A stretch of 31,801 nt of DNA from a virus, in IMG/VR virus record IMGVR_UViG_3300044645_000573, positions 1-31,801 of that record. The stretch is one strand, 5' to 3'. The notes under the pieces are model-generated. The model did no database searches. It saw nothing but the letters and a program-made list of their open reading frames with translations, and was not told the DNA's origin. The number at the start of each line of letters is the position of its first letter. The stretch's first letter is position 1. Both the position numbers and the translations under genes were made by a program. Positions 6,924-13,671 of the stretch are shown here, one piece after another.

Positions 6924-8768
6924 GTGAGACTACTCTTTGACATCGAAGCAGATGGGCTGTTGATTGACGCTCAGAATGTTTGGTGTCTCTGTGCCAAAGA
7001 CATTGACACCGACGAGACCTATGCCTACGGGCCTGACGACATTGCCGATGGTGTGGCACTGCTTGATTCGGCAGAGTGTGTGATTGGACACAACATTGTG
7101 ATGTACGACATCCCTGTGTTGCGTCGGCTGTACGGTCTTAAGCAGAACAAAGCGATTGACACCCTGCTCATCAGTCGTCTATTGTGGCCGTGTCGAATCC
7201 TCAGTAAGATCAAGGATCACAAACTTGCATACTGGGGGAAGTTACTTGGCTTCCCCAAGATGGACCACACGGACTTCACCCGGTTCTCACCAGAGATGAT
7301 GACCTACTGTGGCAATGACGTTCAGTTGGGTCACCTGATCTACAAGTATCAGAAGATGAAGTGGGGTGGATGGGAGACCGCTATTCGTCTTGAGCATCGG
7401 GTTGCCGCGATCATCGCTGAGCAACTTGAGAACGGGATGAACATCAACCCAAGCAAGGCCGCTGAGTTGCACAAGGTCACTCAAGAGGCAGTAGAGCAGA
7501 TTACCAGTGAACTTCAGGAAGCACTGCCGGGTTGGACTCAGGTGATGAAGAAGCCCGCTGAGTACACAGCACGAGTGAACAACATCACATACAGTGCCGC
7601 AACCAAGGGTGCGTTGAAGCTGGAGTTGAAGGAGAACGGGATCCGGCCCTCAATGGTGGAGATCGTGGCAGGTCCACCCGAGGAACGGTATCATCCGTTC
7701 AACCCCGGATCTGGTCCTGACATCATCCGGGCATTCAAGGAGAAGTACAACTGGAAGCCCAAGATCTTCACTAAGGACGATAAGGGCAAACCAACGACCA
7801 CACCATCAACGGATGGTGACACACTTGAGAAGTTGACATTCCCAGAAGCGCAACCCATCCTTGAGTTTCGGATGTATCGGCATCGATCCACCTCAGCGAT
7901 GACATGGATTGACTCGATCAACCCCACTACGGGTCGGCTGCACCACAGTGTCATCACCAATGGTGCGGTTACCGGTCGCATGACCCACTCTGATCCGAAC
8001 ATCAACATCCCCAAGGTTCGATCGAACAAGGATGGCCCTGTTCTTGGACGAGAGGGTGAGTTCGGTTGGGAGTGTCGTGCGTGCTTTGAACCACGACAAG
8101 GTTGGTGGCAGGTTGGTGCAGATGCCAGTGGCCTAGAGTTGCGTATGTTGGCGCACTACATGGCAGAGTTCGATGGCGGCGAGTACGCCAAGATCCTACT
8201 CGATGGTGATGTGCATACGCACAACATGAAGGCCGCTGGTTTGTCCAGCCGCGATCAAGCCAAGACGTTCATCTACGGCTTCTTGTATGGTGCCGGTGGC
8301 GCAAAGATCGGCAAGATCGTGGGTGGTAGCAGAGATGATGGTGAAGCACTCAAGGCCAAGTTCCTTCGAGGTCTTCCTGCACTGGCTGCTCTGAAGGCCA
8401 GTCTTGAGAAGCATGTCGAGCGATTCGGATTCCTGTACGGCCTCGATGGTCGCAAGGTTCCGACTCGTGCTTCGCACTCAATCCTGAACACACACCTTCA
8501 GGGCGGCGGTGCAATCGTGATGAAGTACGCTACATGCTTCAGGCGGAACCGCATTGTAGAAGTGTTGGGTCCACCGAATACGGGTGTGTGGGGCGACCTC
8601 GCTATGATCCACGACGAGTGGCAAAGTGAGGCAAAGAAGAAACAAGACGCTGAAGCGATTGGCAAAGCATCTGTTGCGGCACTGCGTCGTACAGGTGAGT
8701 TCCTCAAACTTCGGTGTCGCTTAGATGGAGAGTACAAGATTGGACGCAACTGGGCAGAATGTCACTAA
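6924..8768 (+). CDS. DNA polymerase, family A (T7 gp5-like)
   Basis: This is a 614-residue replicative polymerase with a 3'-5' proofreading domain. The exonuclease motif FDIEADG (Asp6, Glu8) is at the N-terminus, with GHNIVMYD and IDTLLISRL following. Polymerase motif A is GADASGLELRMLAHY (Asp400), motif B is KTFIYGFLYGAGG, and motif C is IHDEWQ (Asp564). Its end, YKIGRNWAECH, closely mirrors the end of T7 gp5. It is shorter than T7 gp5 (704). The stretch matching the T7 thioredoxin-binding insertion (about residues 205-265) appears shortened and diverged, so use of host thioredoxin as clamp is uncertain. GTG at 6924 is preceded by GGAG at six bases. The next gene overlaps its 3' end. Confidence 0.97.
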   Translation: MRLLFDIEADGLLIDAQNVWCLCAKDIDTDETYAYGPDDIADGVALLDSAECVIGHNIVMYDIPVLRRLYGLKQNKAIDTLLISRLLWPCRILSKIKDHKLAYWGKLLGFPKMDHTDFTRFSPEMMTYCGNDVQLGHLIYKYQKMKWGGWETAIRLEHRVAAIIAEQLENGMNINPSKAAELHKVTQEAVEQITSELQEALPGWTQVMKKPAEYTARVNNITYSAATKGALKLELKENGIRPSMVEIVAGPPEERYHPFNPGSGPDIIRAFKEKYNWKPKIFTKDDKGKPTTTPSTDGDTLEKLTFPEAQPILEFRMYRHRSTSAMTWIDSINPTTGRLHHSVITNGAVTGRMTHSDPNINIPKVRSNKDGPVLGREGEFGWECRACFEPRQGWWQVGADASGLELRMLAHYMAEFDGGEYAKILLDGDVHTHNMKAAGLSSRDQAKTFIYGFLYGAGGAKIGKIVGGSRDDGEALKAKFLRGLPALAALKASLEKHVERFGFLYGLDGRKVPTRASHSILNTHLQGGGAIVMKYATCFRRNRIVEVLGPPNTGVWGDLAMIHDEWQSEAKKKQDAEAIGKASVAALRRTGEFLKLRCRLDGEYKIGRNWAECH

Positions 8769-9339
8769 CGATGCACGATGGCGGCGCGAGGGTGGGCTGT
8801 TTGGACAGAACATTCTGTTGTGCGATTGGTGCGATGTGCAAGCACAACTGAACTATGCAACTCGGATGTTTGAGTGTCCGGCATGTAATCGAAGAATGGA
8901 GGATCGTGAAGTTGAAGCGATGCTTGAACGTCCCCGTACGCCAGCACCTCGAAACACCGGCCCCAACTTCGTTGTCAAAGACAGCGGAGTACGATCACAG
9001 TTCTCGACTGGTTCAGTCAGGGACGCTCGGGAGGGCAAGGGCCGACCAGAACTCATCTCGCCCATTTACCTGCGACGACTTGCACAGCATTGTGAAGCCG
9101 GTGCGAAGAAGTACTCGCCGCGTAACTGGGAGAAAGGCCAACCGCTCTGCGAGTCGTACTACGGCTCAGCAAAGCGACACCTTGAGTCATGGCTTGAGGG
9201 TCTTAACGATGAAGATCACCTTTCCGCCGCCGCTTGGAACATTATGTGCCTCATCCACACTGAGGAAATGATTCGTCGTGGTCTCTTACCCAAGGAGTTG
9301 AATGACCGCCCGAGCTACGTCCAGAACCCCAAGCCCTAA
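8725..9339 (+). CDS. dATP/dGTP pyrophosphohydrolase-like protein with N-terminal zinc ribbon
   Basis: This gene encodes a 204-residue two-part protein. Residues 33-54 hold CDWC and CPAC, a C-x2-C...C-x2-C zinc ribbon. Residues about 110-190 carry the pattern KYSPRNWEKG, then KRHLESWLEG, DEDHLSAAAWN and IHTEEM. I know this pattern from the phage family annotated dATP/dGTP diphosphohydrolase N-terminal (DUF5664), a helical fold related to MazG-type nucleotide pyrophosphohydrolases. The expected role is cleavage of a dNTP or modified nucleotide to shape the pool for replication. The substrate is not shown by sequence. The ATG at 8725 overlaps the polymerase gene by 44 bases without a strong ribosome site; TTG at 8740, seven bases after GGAGAG, is a credible alternative. 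Confidence 0.75.
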   Translation: MESTRLDATGQNVTNDARWRREGGLFGQNILLCDWCDVQAQLNYATRMFECPACNRRMEDREVEAMLERPRTPAPRNTGPNFVVKDSGVRSQFSTGSVRDAREGKGRPELISPIYLRRLAQHCEAGAKKYSPRNWEKGQPLCESYYGSAKRHLESWLEGLNDEDHLSAAAWNIMCLIHTEEMIRRGLLPKELNDRPSYVQNPKP

Positions 9340-10090
9340 GCAGCGCGTTGCACTGATCGATGGTGACTTTGCAATCTATTGGACCGCGTACCTCAGTGAA
9401 GGTGAATCAGATGCCCAAGGATTTCTAGACAACCTCGATGGTGTGATCGAATCGTGGACCAAGAAGGCAGGATGCACCAAGGCTCACATCTGTCTCAGTC
9501 TGTTCAAGGTCAAGAACTTTCGGCACACATTGTACAAGGACTACAAGAAGTGCCGCAAGGGTCGTGAACTTCCCTCGTTCATCAAGGAAGGGTATGACTA
9601 CCTTGCTGGTCGTGGACACAAGCACTCAGTGATTCAGATCCTTGGCCTTGAGGCCGATGACCTCATGGGTATCGCAGCGACCACGGAGAACGCCAACAAC
9701 GAGTTCGTGATTGTCACAGTAGACAAGGATCTTCAGACGATCCCCGGCGAACACTGGAACCCACGGACGGGTGCAACCTGCAAGGTGTCCCCGATGGATG
9801 CACTTCGGAAGTTGTACACGCAGTGGCTCACTGGTGATGCCACGGATTCAGTGCCGGGCCTTCCCGGTGTTGGGCCGAAGAAGGCACAGAAGATCATCGA
9901 TGCTGTCACATCATACAAAGACCTCAATCGGTATGAACGAGAACTTTGTCGTGCTGTTCAAGAGGCGTACATCGATGCAGGACAGAAGAAGACCTACTGG
10001 TTGACCATGGGTCGTCTTGTCAAGATCCTCACCTCTCGTGAATGGGACCGCAAGAAGAAGACGTTCAAGATGTGGGAGCCTCCGGTATGA
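9302..10090 (+). CDS. 5'-3' exonuclease (T7 gp6-like, FEN/PIN family)
   Basis: This is a 262-residue metal-dependent nuclease that would degrade host DNA, remove RNA primers and assist recombination. Visible motifs are ALIDGDF (Asp20, Asp22), the basic helix region KDYKKCRKGRELPSF, LEADDLMG, VTVDKDLQTIPG, and the helix-hairpin-helix-like stretch GDATDSVPGLPGVGPKKAQKI that binds duplex DNA. The order fits the FEN superfamily and the position fits T7 gene 6. AAGGAG at 9292-9297 lies four bases before the ATG, which is inside the last 38 bases of the preceding gene. The first 14 residues are a short basic leader. The next gene starts in its stop (ATGA). Confidence 0.93.
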   Translation: MTARATSRTPSPKQRVALIDGDFAIYWTAYLSEGESDAQGFLDNLDGVIESWTKKAGCTKAHICLSLFKVKNFRHTLYKDYKKCRKGRELPSFIKEGYDYLAGRGHKHSVIQILGLEADDLMGIAATTENANNEFVIVTVDKDLQTIPGEHWNPRTGATCKVSPMDALRKLYTQWLTGDATDSVPGLPGVGPKKAQKIIDAVTSYKDLNRYERELCRAVQEAYIDAGQKKTYWLTMGRLVKILTSREWDRKKKTFKMWEPPV

Positions 10091-10644
10091 GTGCAGGCGA
10101 GAATGATTATTCTTCCGCCGTACAGGAGGAACCTTTCGTTGTGCGAGTGGTTCACGTTGTGTCCTCGATCAAGCGATCTTGGCGTGACGGATACTATGGT
10201 CACATCGTCTTCCTCCTGTTGTACTGGTTGTTCTACTCACGGTGGACCCATGTGCAGGGATGGTCATTCCATCAATACCGGATCTTCGATGCCGAGTTGG
10301 GTTCAGAGAATGTCTCTGGATACCCGATTGACGGTTTCTTTGATACGGTTAGTTGGTGGGATGTGAACTATGAACTCCACATCAATAGGTTGACCAACAT
10401 ACCAGAGCAGTACGCTTGTGACAGACTTCCGTTCTGTCTGAAGTGGTTCTTCTTTGGTGGTCCTCAACCCGTCACTTGTGCCAGTGTGGTTGCAAACTAC
10501 TTGGCACAGCAGATCGTATTGGATGAGAACAAACATGAACGACAGATTACAGCGGATTCGTGGCGATCTCTTGTCACGCCTCGCCAAGTCAAGAAGTTCC
10601 TTGACAAACACTACCCGCACACAGCCCTCCGCATGTCCGATTAA
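10087..10644 (+). CDS. Candidate permuted papain-fold (NlpC/P60-like) protein with a hydrophobic N-terminal segment
   Basis: This gene encodes a 185-residue protein starting with ATG at 10087 in an ATGA overlap with the exonuclease. Residues about 39-50 (HIVFLLLYWLFY) are hydrophobic and may be a membrane segment or a core strand. I see a layout like circularly permuted NlpC/P60 (YiiX-type) proteins: an early His (THV, His55) followed by RIFDAELG, then a Trp-rich middle, then a Cys in a helix start (PVTCASVVANYL, Cys131), and a late TPRQVKKFLDKHY like the family's C-terminal helix. Such enzymes cleave peptide or amide bonds in cell wall or lipids. This is an inference from pattern only. The protein is not one of the T7 set and lies just before the head genes, so a virion or lysis-related role is open. 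Confidence 0.6.
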   Translation: MSAGENDYSSAVQEEPFVVRVVHVVSSIKRSWRDGYYGHIVFLLLYWLFYSRWTHVQGWSFHQYRIFDAELGSENVSGYPIDGFFDTVSWWDVNYELHINRLTNIPEQYACDRLPFCLKWFFFGGPQPVTCASVVANYLAQQIVLDENKHERQITADSWRSLVTPRQVKKFLDKHYPHTALRMSD

Positions 10645-10804
10645 CCTGAACGAAGAGTTCATTCAGTGGTTGATCGATCGACTTGATCCGGTGGACTTTC
10701 TCGGGCGTGTCCCAACAGTAGACGAGTGTGTCACCCGACATGCTCAAGAGCGAGTTGTGCAGTTGCTCATCAATGAGTTCCAGACACAACAGAAGGGCAT
10801 GTAA
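10535..10804 (+). CDS. Small protein of unknown function upstream of the portal block (89 aa)
   Basis: The best-supported part is the C-terminal half (NLNEEFIQWLIDRLDPVDFLG to the end), a mainly helical sequence. The start is uncertain. ATG at 10535 gives 89 residues but overlaps the preceding gene by 110 bases and has only a weak ribosome site; ATG at 10523 is also in frame. A later non-ATG start (TTG at 10670) would avoid the overlap and leave about 44 residues. The stop overlaps the ATG of the next gene by one base, which supports real coupling. I do not recognise a family. Confidence 0.55.
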   Translation: MNDRLQRIRGDLLSRLAKSRSSLTNTTRTQPSACPINLNEEFIQWLIDRLDPVDFLGRVPTVDECVTRHAQERVVQLLINEFQTQQKGM

Positions 10805-10995
10805 TGAGTGCCATCTTTAGTCCCCCCAAAGCACCCAAGGTGAAGACCCCAACGCCAGAAGAGATTGCAGCAAAGGACCGTGCCCGACTACAGGCCGAGA
10901 ACGAGGCCATTCGTGCTTCGATCCTTGAACGCAACTCGACACCGCGTGGGGCCTTGTCACTGACCCAACCCGGATTGGCGGTACCGATTCAATGA
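10804..10995 (+). CDS. Small head-tail region protein (63 aa), possibly a T7 gp7.3-like virion protein
   Basis: This gene encodes a 63-residue protein, MSAIFSPPKAPKVKTPTP..., with a Pro/Lys-rich N-terminus, a charged helix (EEIAAKDRARLQAENEAI) and a C-terminal stretch with RGALSLTQPGLAVPI. Small proteins with a Pro-rich start and a short Ser/Gly/Leu motif at the end occur just before the portal gene in many podophages; T7 gp7.3, a tail component, is at the same place. Assignment rests on position and general form, not on a conserved catalytic feature. It begins one base before the end of the previous stop and ends in an ATGA overlap with the portal gene. Confidence 0.7.
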   Translation: MSAIFSPPKAPKVKTPTPEEIAAKDRARLQAENEAIRASILERNSTPRGALSLTQPGLAVPIQ

Positions 10996-12536
10996 ACGCA
11001 TACACAACCACAATCCTGTCTGAGTTCAACACTCTACAGGGTGAGGTGTCAGGTGCCCTCGCAACCAAGCGAGAGGTCGCCGCACTGTCGATCCCGACTG
11101 AACTTCCCCCAGAGAACTGGACACCGGATGCCGAGTTGGATCATCCTCTCTCAGGAACCCCGGCTGAATCAGCGCGAGTTCTGGTTCCGAACCTTGTGAA
11201 TGCAGTGTTGCCCACCAATGGCACCGGCATCTTCACTATTCGGATTGCTGATGCGATTGATCCTCGATTGAAGGTGATCGCCGCCAGCCTCGGAAACCAG
11301 TTGGCTGCTGAAGCCATGACTGTACTGAACGCATCGAACCTTCGGGCTTTGCTGCACGATGCTCTGCGGGCACTTGTGGTTGTTGGTGATGCCTGTGTCG
11401 AGCAGGTGAATGAGCGTCGATTCGTCATGCACAAGGTGGACAACTTCGTTGTGCATCGCATGAAGGATGGGCGTATCTATCGCCTCATCGTTCGAGAGTG
11501 GGTCGATTGGAAGACCCTTCCGGGCAACTACCTGATTGGTGATGCTCCTTCCATCAGTATCGGGACACGGCGAATGGAGCCGTTGTTCACGGAACTCAAG
11601 TGGAACGATGTCTCCAAGCGGTATGACAAGCGCGTTGAGTTCCGCAATCACATTGTCGAGCGTGGTGAGGTTGAGGTAATCAACTACTACCCACTTCGTG
11701 CAAGACAGCAGATCGGTTCTGATATCGGTGTCTCGATCTTCGAGGACATCATCGGAACCCTTCAAGGTCTTCAGTGTGCCGAACTCGCCTTGCTTGAAGG
11801 CTTGGCCTCAAACAGTGAGTTCCGTATTCTTGTGAATCCCACCGGCCTGACTCAGGTCGAGGATGTGCAGGACTCACGCAACGGACAGATCATGTCTGGT
11901 CGTGGTGAGGATGTGAACGTCACAGGACTCGGCAACGCAGTCCAAGTGCAGTTGGCACAGGCTGCGGTTGAGAAGTATGAGCGTGCTGTTCGATCAGCGT
12001 GTTCCTATGGTCGTGCCTATGCGTCCTCCAACCGAGACCGCGTGACAGCGGCAGAGGTTCAGGTGGATGCAAAGGAACGAGAGGGCGGTGTATCAGGCGT
12101 TCTCACAAACTTGAGCAGCGAACTGTTGATTCCGATGATCTTCCGTACGATCTTTCTCCTGAGGGAGAAGATCAAGGATCCGATCATGCTGGGCTTCGTC
12201 GCTGATATCCTCAAGGATCCTGATATGGTGCAACTAGCAACTGGTGTTGCTGCGTTGCATCTTGAGATTCGTGGTCTTCGACTCAGCGAAGTTGTCAACA
12301 CCCTTGTGCGGTTGCCTGAACCCGCATGGGCTGACATCGACTGGTCCAAAGTCACGCAGGAGTTGTTCAACTCTGCTGGATTCGTTGGATCAGAGTTCCT
12401 CAAGACCCCAGAACAGAAACAAGCAGAACAACAGCAGCAGATGGCTGCGACTGCTGGCAATGCAGCGGCACAGACTATGGGTGAATCCGTGTTGGATTCG
12501 CAACAGGTACCGCCGCAAGCCCAGCCAGCAATGTAA
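10992..12536 (+). CDS. Portal (head-tail connector) protein, T7 gp8-like
   Basis: This 514-residue protein is close to the size of T7 gp8 (536). It would form the dodecameric ring at one vertex of the capsid through which DNA is packaged and ejected. Recognisable points are the N-terminal helical region with SARVLVPNLVNAVLP, the wing region around ALRALVVVGDACVEQ and HKVDNFVVHR, and the Gln-rich, Ala-rich C-terminal tail (EQKQAEQQQQMAATAG) typical of the barrel end of T7-like portals. The start ATG overlaps the stop of the preceding small gene. It is followed after nine bases by the scaffold gene, with AAGGAG at its stop. Confidence 0.93.
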   Translation: MNAYTTTILSEFNTLQGEVSGALATKREVAALSIPTELPPENWTPDAELDHPLSGTPAESARVLVPNLVNAVLPTNGTGIFTIRIADAIDPRLKVIAASLGNQLAAEAMTVLNASNLRALLHDALRALVVVGDACVEQVNERRFVMHKVDNFVVHRMKDGRIYRLIVREWVDWKTLPGNYLIGDAPSISIGTRRMEPLFTELKWNDVSKRYDKRVEFRNHIVERGEVEVINYYPLRARQQIGSDIGVSIFEDIIGTLQGLQCAELALLEGLASNSEFRILVNPTGLTQVEDVQDSRNGQIMSGRGEDVNVTGLGNAVQVQLAQAAVEKYERAVRSACSYGRAYASSNRDRVTAAEVQVDAKEREGGVSGVLTNLSSELLIPMIFRTIFLLREKIKDPIMLGFVADILKDPDMVQLATGVAALHLEIRGLRLSEVVNTLVRLPEPAWADIDWSKVTQELFNSAGFVGSEFLKTPEQKQAEQQQQMAATAGNAAAQTMGESVLDSQQVPPQAQPAM

Positions 12537-12545
12537 GGAGTGCAG

Positions 12546-13313
12546 ATGGCGATTTCAGATGTGCTGTATAAGGCGTGCCTTGAACACTTCACCGCAAACC
12601 CCTCGGAGATCGATCCGAAGTTCGGCGGTGATCCAGCCAAGGCAGCAGCCGCATTCGCAGAATCGGGCAAGACGATGACACAGTTGTTTCAGGAGTTGGC
12701 TCAGATCAAGAAGACCACTCCCGCACCGGCTCCGTCACCGAACCCGACCGCCCCCTCGGGTATTCAGATCCCCGAGCCGCCGCGTGAGGACATCAATCAG
12801 ATCCTCACCCGCCTCAAGTCTGAGGTGGTAACCAACGGCGATGCGTCCAATGCAACCAAGGACGCACTTGTTCGTACAGGAGGGTACACCCTTGATTCGA
12901 TCGCAATGCTTGTTGCCGGTATTCGTACCGGTGCAACGCAGCAGATCAACGAGGCAGTCACTCTCCTTGGAACCAAAGACGAGTACGATCGCGTGATCGG
13001 ATTCGCAGCTACGCTCCCGGCAGCAGAGGTCTCGCACCTGCGTAATGCTCTGTCTGGTCCGGGTTGGCAGACCGTTCTTCTGGGTATTCAGGCGCGGATG
13101 GTCGCCTCTCGTGGTATCGGGACTTCTCGTGAGGGAACCCCGATCAACCACGTACCCGGAAACAGCGGCGTGACCAAGATGGTCTTCCTTGACTACAACC
13201 AGTATCTCGCGGCATTCCGCGATCCGAAGTATTACACGGATCCGGCGTATCGTGATGCGGTTGCTGTGGCTGCTGCCGACTTCATGACCAAGAATCCGAA
13301 GATGACGGGTTGA
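12546..13313 (+). CDS. Probable capsid assembly scaffolding protein (T7 gp9-like)
   Basis: This 255-residue protein lies between portal and capsid genes, the place of T7 gene 9 (307 residues). Scaffolds direct capsid shell assembly and are then lost. Sequence conservation in this family is low, so the call rests on position plus form: a Pro/Ala-rich, probably flexible segment near residues 60-80 (TTPAPAPSPNPTAPSG), helix-rich middle, and a C-terminal YLAAFRDPKYYTDPAYRDAV region, followed by a Lys-containing tip that could contact the shell. AAGGAG at 12535-12540 is five bases before ATG 12546; GTG at 12540 is too close to that site. A hairpin and a long non-coding leader follow. Confidence 0.8.
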   Translation: MAISDVLYKACLEHFTANPSEIDPKFGGDPAKAAAAFAESGKTMTQLFQELAQIKKTTPAPAPSPNPTAPSGIQIPEPPREDINQILTRLKSEVVTNGDASNATKDALVRTGGYTLDSIAMLVAGIRTGATQQINEAVTLLGTKDEYDRVIGFAATLPAAEVSHLRNALSGPGWQTVLLGIQARMVASRGIGTSREGTPINHVPGNSGVTKMVFLDYNQYLAAFRDPKYYTDPAYRDAVAVAAADFMTKNPKMTG

Positions 13314-13321
13314 TCTCCCAT

Positions 13322-13356
13322 CCTTCCATCCCCGAAAGGTGGTGGAAGGGTTTCAC
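13322..13356 (+). terminator. GAAA-capped hairpin after the scaffold gene
   Basis: Arms 13322-13333 (CCTTCCATCCCC) and 13338-13349 (GGTGGTGGAAGG) form a 12-position stem with one C-T mismatch and one T-G pair, closed by GAAA at 13334-13337. GTTTCA follows. It begins nine bases after the scaffold stop. The short T run makes it a moderate intrinsic terminator candidate. Confidence 0.6.
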
Positions 13357-13364
13357 TCACTCCG

Positions 13365-13400
13365 GTCGAGGCACTGCTTGTCGCGGTGCTTCGGCTTTCT
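13365..13400 (+). terminator. Second hairpin with T-rich tail, tandem to the first
   Basis: Arms 13365-13377 (GTCGAGGCACTGC) and 13383-13395 (GCGGTGCTTCGGC) pair over 13 positions, three of them G-T, with loop TTGTC. TTTCT follows directly. It lies 15 bases after the previous hairpin, making a tandem terminator pair likely. Confidence 0.6.
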
Positions 13401-13405
13401 AACCA

Positions 13406-13436
13406 GTGCCACAGCCTCCATCTTGGGCTATGGCAC
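13406..13436 (+). other. Third leader hairpin
   Basis: GTGCCA (13406-13411) pairs with TGGCAC (13431-13436), and AGCC (13413-13416) with GGCT (13426-13429), separated by one C-A mismatch, with a nine-base loop. No T run follows, so it is more likely a leader RNA structure than a terminator. Confidence 0.45.
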
Positions 13437-13496
13437 GAATACTTCGGTAAACGTCACATCACCTGATGCACAGGCGTGATTGGTTCCGATGAGGAT

Positions 13497-13531
13497 CTCA
13501 CAGGCGTAAGAGCCTTGAGTTCCTTTCTCTC
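13497..13531 (+). other. Fourth leader hairpin with pyrimidine-rich tail
   Basis: CTCA and AGGC (13497-13500, 13502-13505) pair with GCCT and TGAG (13512-13519) with one bulged C and loop GTAAGA. TTCCTTTCTCTC follows at 13520-13531. It may be a weak terminator or a processing structure. Confidence 0.4.
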
Positions 13532-13605
13532 ATCAACCCGCTGGGCAACCACTCGGGACATGAGAATCAATGTTTGGCGACTGAGGCTGTCGAGGCTCCT
13601 TTGAG

Positions 13606-13671
13606 AAGGAACAACCGAGACAACAACCGAAGGCGTTTGTTGTTCCTTTCTTTCTTTATAGGAGATCTAAC
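13606..13671 (+). promoter_or_regulatory. Inverted repeat and T-rich ribosome binding region before the capsid gene
   Basis: AAGGAACAAC (13606-13615) is perfectly complementary to GTTGTTCCTT (13639-13648). The spacer holds CAACAA (13621-13626), which could pair with TTGTTG (13638-13643) instead, so two folds compete. Then comes TTTCTTTCTTTATAGGAG, with GGAG at 13661-13664 seven bases before the capsid ATG. The sequence CTTTCTTTATAGGAGA here recurs with one change before the tail fibre gene. It could shape transcript processing, promoter use or capsid translation. Confidence 0.5.

Larger units (their letters stand above)
13314..13671 (+). other. 358-base non-coding leader between scaffold and major capsid genes, rich in hairpins
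   Basis: I see no convincing gene here. It holds at least five potential hairpins, annotated separately, and a direct repeat CACAGGCGT at 13469-13477 and 13499-13507. In T7 the matching gap carries the strong promoter phi10 and the capsid leader. A phage promoter is therefore expected, but I could not identify one with confidence. An open stretch from GTG at about 13344 of roughly 45 codons lacks support as a gene. Confidence 0.75.

Noticed and set aside
13440-13520. Possible tRNA in the capsid leader (GGTTCCGAT)
   Set aside because: No acceptor stem, anticodon arm or proper T-loop can be fitted around it.
13540-13575. ACCACTCGGGACA resembling a T7-type promoter core
   Set aside because: Only partial likeness, and I found no second good copy elsewhere, so I do not call a promoter.
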